A DNA stretch of 12,169 nucleotides from CAJBLF01 sp964494005 (lineage in GTDB: Bacteria; Patescibacteriota; Gracilibacteria; Absconditabacterales; Absconditicoccaceae): the NCBI GenBank assembly GCA_964494005.1, contig CAZBQE010000029.1, forward strand, positions 1-12,169. Direction: 5' to 3'. Every line of letters starts with the position of its first letter. The first letter of the stretch is position 1. This document shows positions 7,663 to 12,169 of this stretch, one piece after another. Below the pieces are notes generated by a model, which saw only the letters and a program-made list of their open reading frames with translations, was not told where the DNA came from and searched no databases. Made by a program: the position numbers and the translations under genes.

Positions 7663-7806
7663 ATGAAAAATTTCAGAAGTTTCACGGCCATATTGGCCAC
7701 ATTGGCGATCATACTCGCCACCCTGTTGGTAAGTGGATGCGAAAGCACCTCATGTGGGTACATGAAACACTACCACAAAGATCGGGCAATTGGGTTAGCC
7801 CGTTAA
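7663..7806 (+). CDS. Small lipoprotein, 47 residues
   Basis: The product begins MKNFRSFTAILATLAIILA and has a clear type II signal peptide with lipobox LVSGC (Cys26). Cleavage would leave a 22-residue mature lipopeptide, rich in Cys, His and Lys (ESTSCGYMKHYHKDRAIGLA region). It would be lipid-anchored on the outer face of the membrane. I do not recognise a family; small entericidin-like lipoproteins are similar in size only. It has its own promoter and strong terminator, so it is a single-gene transcript. By hand count 67 of 144 bases are G or C, clearly richer than the neighbouring genes. No TGA codon is used; its three glycines are GGA or GGG. These facts suggest a recently acquired or highly expressed gene. 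The short length leaves some doubt, but promoter, lipobox and terminator agree. Confidence 0.75.
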   Translation: MKNFRSFTAILATLAIILATLLVSGCESTSCGYMKHYHKDRAIGLAR

Positions 7807-7838
7807 AAAAGATTCATACAACTATCTATACCAAAAAA

Positions 7839-7873
7839 GAGTCGCTGCAATCCAGTGACTCTTTTTCTTTTTC
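7839..7873 (+). terminator. Rho-independent terminator of the lipoprotein gene
   Basis: GAGTCGCTG (7839-7847) pairs with CAGTGACTC (7853-7861), one G-U pair, loop CAATC. It is followed by TTTTTCTTTTTC. It lies 32 bases after the lipoprotein stop. Confidence 0.9.
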
Positions 7874-7923
7874 ACTAAAAAAAGATATATCAATAAAGTA
7901 ACTAAAAAAAACCTTATTACTTG

Positions 7924-7980
7924 AGCCAGTACCAAATCAACATGAATAGTAGTCCGAGCAATGAGGCCTAACAACTGGCT
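7924..7980. repeat. Long-range inverted repeat in gene-free stretch
   Basis: AGCCAGT (7924-7930) and ACTGGCT (7974-7980) are perfect complements around a 43-base loop. The loop contains TAGTCC, also present at 7289 upstream of copy A. The gene-free stretch 7807-8180 contains the lipoprotein terminator, this repeat and hairpin element copy B, and no coding frame I can support. Confidence 0.4.
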
Positions 7981-8015
7981 AGACCGCTCTCAAATATGAT
8001 AAAAATAAAAAACAT

Positions 8016-8041
8016 GATATTGCCCTACTGGCGAAAGATAG
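8016..8041 (+). repeat. Conserved segment accompanying hairpin element copy B
   Basis: This is the counterpart of 7375-7398, with the shared ends GATATTGC and GATAG and a shared central TGGCGA. It lies 25 bases upstream of the copy B stem. Confidence 0.6.
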
Positions 8042-8065
8042 TACTACACAAAAAAAGGAGTTTTT

Positions 8066-8095
8066 GCCTACTTTTGGGGCCTACCAAAAGTAGGT
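8066..8095 (+). repeat. Hairpin element, copy B (11-bp stem plus G-U)
   Basis: CCTACTTTTGG (8067-8077) pairs with CCAAAAGTAGG (8084-8094) around GGCCTA, with an outer G-T wobble. Against copy A, three stem pairs differ on both sides so that pairing is kept. It lies about 85 bases before the dnaG start. Confidence 0.8.
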
Positions 8096-8180
8096 CTCCG
8101 AAGGAAAAAAATTTTTCAGTTTGAGAATAGAAAAGAAATAAATAAACTACATAAACTTTACTCTATACTATATATATACT

Positions 8181-9920
8181 TTGAGCAAAATCAGTGAAGA
8201 TATCCTAAATACCGTCGATATCGTTGATGTCGTCAATAGGTACGTTCCTCTCAAAAGAGCCGGAGCAAATTTTACCGCTTGCTGCCCCTTTCACAACGAA
8301 AAGACGCCTTCATTTATGGTTTCCCCAAGTAAACAAATATTCAAATGTTTCGGCTGCGGAAAAGGCGGAAACGTCATCACCTTCGTCCAAGAAATAGAAA
8401 GAATAGATTTTTGGGATGCAGCAAAAGAGTTAGCAAAACAAGCAAACATCGATTTAGCAAAATATCAAATCGATCCAAAAAAACACGATGACCGACAAGA
8501 CGAAAAAGAAAAAATCAAACGCATCCATAAATTAACACAAAAATTCTTTCTAGATCAACTGGAAAGTCATCCCACAGCAAAAAAATATCTCATAGAAGAA
8601 AGAAAACTGAATGAAAAAACTATCAAAGACTTCGGAATCGGCTACGCTCCAGATTCACATTATGCCTTAACTCAAGAATTAAAAAGCAAAGGTTTCTCTG
8701 ATCAAGATATTATCGAAGCATCATTAGCCAAAAAATCACCCACCTCAGGTGACGTCTACGCATTTTTCAGAAATAGAATCACCTTCCCAATCTACGACAC
8801 CATGAACAATATCATCGGATTTAGTGCAAGAATAATCGATCCAAATACGACCAAAGGAGGTCCCGCTTCAACGGGAATAGGACCAAAATATCTCAATAGT
8901 GCAGAACACAAGGCTTTCCAAAAATCCCAAGTCCTCTACGGTCTCAATCGAGTTAAACAGGAAATCAAAGAACACGATGCTATCTTTATCGTCGAAGGAC
9001 AAATGGACGTCATCGGACTAGCAAGATTATGATATCATCTTTGAGTCGCAACCTGCGGAACCGCATTGACACCTGAACACCTCAAACTCATCAAAAGATA
9101 TACAGAACGCATATTTCTCTTATTCGATAATGACGATGCTGGACAAGAAGCAAATTTAAGAGCACTCACACTCGCCTATCAAAACGACATCTTCCCAAAA
9201 ATAGTCACGCTACCAGACGGATTTAAAGATATCGATGAACTCGCCAATACGGCAGAAGGAAAAACAAAATTCGATACCCAACGAAAAGAGAGTCAGGATG
9301 GATTTTCGGTTATTTTCCAAAATATGAAAAAGAAATTTGATCTGACCTCTCCCATCGATAAACAAAAAATCTTGAACATCATGTTCAATCTAATCCTCAA
9401 TATCAACAGTAGTGCGATGCAAGATCATTATATCCAAATTCTCGGAGAAAAATTGGGAATCGGCTACGAAATCATGCGTGCACAATATGTCCAATATGCC
9501 AAAAACGAAGGCAGATACACACTTCAACAAAAACAGAGACAAAAATCCACAGAACCAAAATATGAAATCGACAGAGAAATGCTCGTGACTGCATTATTTT
9601 ACGAAAACTACATCAAACAATATCAAGAAAATGAAAATATTCGACAACAATTATTTGATCTGGTAAAACAAATCAAAACAAACCTCTCCGAAATAAAAAT
9701 CAGCAAAACTGAATACAATGAAAACGAAAAAGAAACATTAATAGAACTACAATTACGACGAGAAAAAGAATTAGCAGACAAAGAAGAAGACAAAAAATAT
9801 CAAACTATCAAACAAATCATATTGCCCATTCTCCAAACATACATCAAACAAATCACCAAAGAAACAACAGTTTCCAAGGAAAACAAACAACAGATTCTCA
9901 ATTTCATAAAAACATTGTAA
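8181..9920 (+). CDS. dnaG: DNA primase DnaG
   Basis: DnaG synthesises RNA primers at the replication fork and is recruited by the DnaB helicase. The 579-residue product is normal length. An N-terminal CHC2 zinc finger has Cys35, His38, Cys56 and Cys59 (CPFHNEKTPSF, then FKCFGCGKGGN). The core has DFGIGYAP and FRNRITFPIYD. The Toprim domain has EGQMD at 272-276 and DNDDAG with Asp316 and Asp318, followed by a helical C-terminal region, probably the helicase-binding domain. Gly284 and Gly288 are TGA, in the segment reading RLGYHLGVATCGTAL, which matches other primases. TTG 8181 is chosen because MSKISEDILNTVDIVDVVNRY fits the family start and no in-frame ATG precedes it. A TATACT lies just upstream, but no convincing -35 or Shine-Dalgarno sequence is seen. 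Confidence 0.95.
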
Positions 9921-9933
9921 CAGACAACTTATC

Positions 9934-9961
9934 TTGAAATCATTGACACATTATATATAGT
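9934..9961 (+). promoter_or_regulatory. Likely promoter of the 125-residue protein gene
   Basis: TTGAAA (9934-9939) and TATAGT (9956-9961) are 16 bases apart. A TTGACA at 9943 also occurs but has no properly spaced -10. The ATG follows 30 bases after the -10. Confidence 0.5.
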
Positions 9962-9990
9962 ACAAAAAACACAAAAAAAATCCAAACAGT

Positions 9991-10368
9991 ATGGAAACAT
10001 TCACATTAACATTCAACACCCACGATGAAATCTTTCGTGGTAATTTCAAAAACATTTCAAGAGACATCCTCACAAGAATAAAAGAAGAAGGATATCTGGA
10101 AAAAATAATGATAGAACTCTTTCCTGAAACTATCAGCGGAGAAATTCTCATTGATACTTGTTTAGACAATGATCTAAATTATCAAGTAGATTTCTATTTG
10201 GATATGGTAGCCACACCGGAAATGAAAAAAGCTATCAATAAATGGAAAAATAGAAACATTGAGATCAATGAAGATGATGAAAAAATAAAGATACACATCA
10301 TTATAGCAAAAAACGCATCAGCTATCTTGCTCTCAAATAACAAAACAAAAATTTTGGTAACTTTATAA
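9991..10368 (+). CDS. Hypothetical protein, 125 residues
   Basis: I do not recognise this protein. It starts METFTLTFNTHDEIF and ends KTKILVTL. It has no signal peptide or membrane segment, so it is probably cytosolic. Alternating charged and hydrophobic residues suggest a mixed alpha/beta fold, with possible beta strands at the start (TFTLTFN) and end (KIKIHIIIA). Acidic stretches (INEDDEK) are common. No TGA codon is used. It follows dnaG by 70 bases but has its own probable promoter and a strong terminator, so it is likely a separate transcript. Support for coding comes from its open frame, the promoter and the terminator 6 bases after the stop. Confidence 0.75.
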   Translation: METFTLTFNTHDEIFRGNFKNISRDILTRIKEEGYLEKIMIELFPETISGEILIDTCLDNDLNYQVDFYLDMVATPEMKKAINKWKNRNIEINEDDEKIKIHIIIAKNASAILLSNNKTKILVTL

Positions 10369-10374
10369 ATCTAG

Positions 10375-10404
10375 GCTTTCCTGTATCAAGGAGAGCTTTT
10401 TTTT
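10375..10404 (+). terminator. Rho-independent terminator after the 125-residue gene
   Basis: GCTTTCCT (10375-10382) pairs with AGGAGAGC (10389-10396), one G-U pair, loop GTATCA, followed by eight Ts. It lies within 40 bases of the converging mscL stop, but the T run serves only the plus strand. Confidence 0.9.
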
Positions 10405-10418
10405 GTAATATATACATA

Positions 10419-10712
10419 CTATTTTTTGACCATATCCACATGCATATATTTCACCACAAGAAATACCAAGAATGCAACGATAATAAAATCTATCAATGTA
10501 GAAATAACCTTTCCATACAAAATTCATCTATAAGAAAGATCTTCCATCTTCTTCACTTTCAATTTCGTCAAAATAGGATTGAGAAGCAAAGGAGTAATCA
10601 AATCATCTATCAATCATTTTACCAATTCTCCTACTTTGGTAGCGACAAGCAATCAAATTGCAATACCGACAATATTATATTGAGCAAGAAAGCCCATAAA
10701 TTCTTTTATCAT
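10419..10712 (-). CDS. mscL: Large-conductance mechanosensitive channel MscL, short form
   Basis: MscL is an inner-membrane channel that opens under osmotic shock. The 97-residue product starts MIKEFMGFLAQYNIVGIAIG, matching the family's MLKEFKEF..NVVDLAVG start. It has a first membrane helix at about 14-34, LIDDLITPLL (family DIIMPP), and a second helix at about 68-90 with IDFIIVAFLVFLVVKYM. Gly20, Gly33 and Gly63 are TGA codons, at positions where glycine is common in the first helix. Compared with the usual 130 or so residues, the periplasmic loop is short and the C-terminal cytoplasmic bundle is missing. The start at ATG 10712 fits the family. It converges with the 125-residue gene and diverges from the DUF5684 gene. 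No terminator on this strand is clear. Confidence 0.85.
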
Positions 10713-10833
10713 TATTGAGTATGAAAAATAAAAAACTGAATACTTTGTATATTACAGGAAGTAAAAATCAACAACTAATTATTGATAGCTTTTTCACATA
10801 AGAAGCCTTGAAATATTCCAGGATTTGTCTACA

Positions 10834-10863
10834 TTGATATCGTCTTTTTATTTATTTTATCAT
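10834..10863 (+). promoter_or_regulatory. Weak promoter suggesting a leaderless DUF5684 transcript
   Basis: TTGATA (10834-10839) and TATCAT (10858-10863) are 18 bases apart. The ATG is only 5 bases after the -10, so transcription would start at or near the initiation codon. The match is imperfect. The 10713-10868 stretch shows nothing else convincing. Confidence 0.35.
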
Positions 10864-10868
10864 AACCA

Positions 10869-11447
10869 ATGGATTTTTCTTTTGAACTCCAAGATGCGTT
10901 AATTACTGGAAACATCAGTCCAGAAGCTATTATTGGAATGGAAACTATTTTCTGAGCAATCTTCTGATGACTAGCAATGATTCGAATTATGCTTTGTATA
11001 GCTATCGTTGTTTTCATGATTATTTCTCTATGGAGAGTATTCAAAAAAGCATGACTTCCAGGACGAGGAGTTTTGGTTCCTGTATACAACATTGTCCTTT
11101 TCTTTCAATTATGAGGAATGTCAGGACGATGGACATTAGCAATACTTTTCCCTCCATTGTTACGAGTAGTTTCTATTGTCAACACATTTAATATCACAAA
11201 AAAATTCTGAAAACATCGAGCATTTGGACTTGGACTCATATTTTTGGAATTGATATTCATACCTATACTCGCATTTGACGATTCCAAATATCTCGGAAAA
11301 AAATCTATCAACAAACCAATAATCACTAAACCTATAGCTACAGCAACAAAAAAGAAACCAACTAAAAAAATTATCAAAAAAGCTCCAACAAAAAAGAATC
11401 TTACAGCAAAAAAACCATCAAGAAAAATCATCAAGAAAAAAAAATAA
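10869..11447 (+). CDS. DUF5684-family membrane protein with lysine-rich tail
   Basis: The 192-residue protein contains the DUF5684 core: LWRVFKKAGLPGRGVLVPVYN (around 54-74), then a hydrophobic stretch, ITKKFGKHRAFGLGL, and FIPILAFDDSKY near its end. Several hydrophobic segments (about 27-53, 69-80, 85-105 and 118-135) indicate an integral membrane protein. The function of the family is unknown; members are sometimes annotated as signal-peptidase-like, but no catalytic Ser/Lys pair is evident here. Seven or so glycines are TGA codons, including Gly29, Gly33, Gly34 and Gly62, and without this reading no long frame exists. From residue 143 on, about 20 of the last 50 residues are lysine in a K/P/T-rich tail like a histone-H1 tail, probably cytoplasmic and possibly binding nucleic acid or acidic lipid. 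A terminator follows closely. Confidence 0.82.
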
Positions 11448-11468
11448 TCTCTTGAACATAAAGAAAGA

Positions 11469-11496
11469 CGTCGGGAACACTCCTGACGTTTTTTTG
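11469..11496 (+). terminator. Rho-independent terminator of the DUF5684 gene
   Basis: ACGTCGGGA (11469-11477) pairs with TCCTGACGT (11482-11490), one G-U pair, loop ACAC, and is followed by a T run. It lies 21 bases after the stop. Confidence 0.92.
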
Positions 11497-11572
11497 TATA
11501 CAAAAAGAAAATAAGATTCAGATTGAATTTTTAAAGGAAATAACTATATATAATATAATATATTATATAATA

Positions 11573-11593
11573 AATAATTAAGAATTAAGAATG
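11573..11593. repeat. Period-7 repeat array, left of ssrA
   Basis: Three 7-base units (AATAATT, AAGAATT, AAGAATG) follow an AT-only stretch. With the inverted array at 11659-11693 it brackets a palindrome upstream of ssrA. Confidence 0.6.
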
Positions 11594-11599
11594 AAAGAA

Positions 11600-11626
11600 T
11601 TGTTTACTTATAGACTATTGTAAAAT
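11600..11626 (+). promoter_or_regulatory. Possible ssrA promoter
   Basis: TTGTTT (11600-11605) and TAAAAT (11621-11626) are 15 bases apart; both boxes are imperfect. The palindrome at 11614-11635 overlaps the -10. The mature tmRNA would start 70 bases later, so a 5' precursor would need removal. Confidence 0.35.
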
Positions 11627-11635
11627 TACAATAGT
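11614..11635. repeat. Perfect 22-base inverted repeat upstream of ssrA
   Basis: ACTATTGTAA and TTACAATAGT are exact complements with two As between them. The position over a possible -10 box would suit an operator; a hairpin in the tmRNA precursor is the alternative. Confidence 0.6.
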
Positions 11636-11658
11636 TCATACAAGAACAAAAACAATCA

Positions 11659-11693
11659 TTATTAACTATTCATTATTAATTATTCATTAAATT
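11659..11693. repeat. Period-7 repeat array abutting the ssrA 5' end
   Basis: Five 7-base units (TTATTAA, CTATTCA, TTATTAA, TTATTCA, TTAAATT) end 2 bases before the first G of the tmRNA. Confidence 0.7.
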
Positions 11694-11695
11694 AT

Positions 11696-12169
11696 GGGGG
11701 TGTCCTGGATTCGATAGAAGGACTCCATATGTATTGATAGCCACAATTCGATGAGCGTACCGAGATTAAACAATCGCTCAAACCAAAAATGCAAACAAGA
11801 ATCTAAAAAGAGCTTTTGCTCTCGTTCCTCAATTCGTACCAAACTACGCGTAGAGAACGTTCTTGACCCCAAGCACAGACGCCTACTATGTCTTGGGTAG
11901 CCCTAAGTAGGCACGCATACGTTGCTACGGTAAAAATCTATGCCTGTTTGTTGGCTAAAATATCCAGACGCAGTAACGCTATAGTATGCTATCCAAATAA
12001 GTCCGAAATGAAAATGAGGAATTATTGTGATAGCAACTACATATTCTTCAATCAAAAATAGAAATATTTTTTGAAGGAGAATATGAAAACCAAGGATAAT
12101 AGACAAACTATTGTGGTAGAAGTTAATATATATGCCTTTTAGACATGGGTTCAATTCCCATCACCTCCA
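11696..12169 (+). ncRNA. ssrA: tmRNA (transfer-messenger RNA)
   Basis: tmRNA rescues stalled ribosomes together with SmpB and tags the incomplete protein for degradation. The 5' end GGGGGTG (11696-11702) pairs with CACCTCC (12162-12168) as the acceptor stem, with A12169 as discriminator base. The T arm is ATGGG-TTCAATT-CCCAT (12145-12161). The tRNA-like 5' part reads TGTCCTGGATTCGAT, the classic tmRNA signature. A stem TGAGCG/CGCTCA (11752-11757 / 11775-11780) precedes the tag frame, probably in PK1. A clear H-type pseudoknot follows the tag: CCCAAG/CTTGGG (11868-11873 / 11892-11897) interlocked with GCCTACT/AGTAGGC (11881-11887 / 11906-11912). At 474 bases it is longer than the 363-base E. 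coli RNA. The window ends at the discriminator base, so it is unknown whether CCA is encoded. Confidence 0.95.
11791..11853 (+). CDS. tmRNA tag peptide reading frame
   Basis: From the resume codon GCA 11791 the frame reads ANKNLKRAFALVPQFVPNYA and stops at TAG 11851-11853. The ANKN start resembles known tags (E. coli ANDENYALAA). At 20 residues it is about twice the E. coli length and ends VPNYA instead of the usual LAA. No glycine is encoded, so the code-25 reassignment does not affect it. The resume codon is inferred from position and similarity. Confidence 0.7.
   Translation, partial: ANKNLKRAFALVPQFVPNYA

Noticed and set aside
10721..10801. 26-residue plus-strand reading frame
   Set aside because: Too short, with no promoter, homologue or terminator.
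10829..11503. Minus-strand frames opposite the DUF5684 gene
   Set aside because: The phenylalanine/isoleucine-rich products are complements of the lysine-rich plus-strand gene.
11687..12154. Coding frames within ssrA
   Set aside because: They overlap the tmRNA on the opposite strand; pairing of acceptor stem, T arm and pseudoknot explains the sequence.

Overview
The window comes from a low-GC bacterium that reads UGA as glycine (genetic code 25). In nearly every recognisable gene, in-frame TGA falls where the protein family has an invariant or common glycine: the helix-hairpin-helix of a 5'-3' exonuclease, TsaE, the REKQG motif of an M16 peptidase, the Toprim region of DnaG, MscL, and a DUF5684 protein. 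This points to the candidate phyla Absconditabacteria (SR1) or Gracilibacteria. Genes are only intact when TGA is read as Gly; all stops are TAA or TAG.

Layout. (1) 1-1809: a Pol I-type 5'-3' exonuclease gene (minus, runs off the left edge) and tsaE (plus) diverge. Between them sits a frameshifted four-helix-bundle (S23-family) gene, bracketed by inverted 7-bp-period repeat arrays that touch the two neighbours' start codons. (2) 1786-5600: two minus-strand cell-envelope genes, each with a near-consensus sigma70 promoter. The first is a large membrane-anchored surface protein with an acidic EENDEG tandem repeat, interrupted by a 100-N assembly gap. The second is a secreted SLH-domain protein. 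(3) 5600-9920: plus-strand M16 zinc peptidase, a 47-residue lipoprotein and DNA primase DnaG. Each is preceded by a copy of a hairpin element; two copies show compensatory base changes. (4) 9921-11496: an unrecognised 125-residue protein, a short MscL channel (minus) and a DUF5684 membrane protein with a lysine-rich tail. (5) 11448-12169: an AT-rich repeat region and a long tmRNA gene (ssrA) encoding a 20-residue tag, ending exactly at the window edge.

The genes are not one pathway. They mix core information processing (exonuclease, TsaE for t6A tRNA modification, primase, tmRNA rescue) with envelope functions (surface protein, SLH protein, lipoprotein, MscL, DUF5684). Most transcription units look like single genes. 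Clear Rho-independent terminators follow the surface-protein, lipoprotein, 125-residue and DUF5684 genes. No start codon has an obvious Shine-Dalgarno sequence.

The parts least explained by known features are the period-7 and period-8 arrays abutting gene ends, the covarying three-copy hairpin family, the GUAA-capped hairpin at 7304-7343 with a possible ncRNA, and the tiny GC-rich lipoprotein gene.
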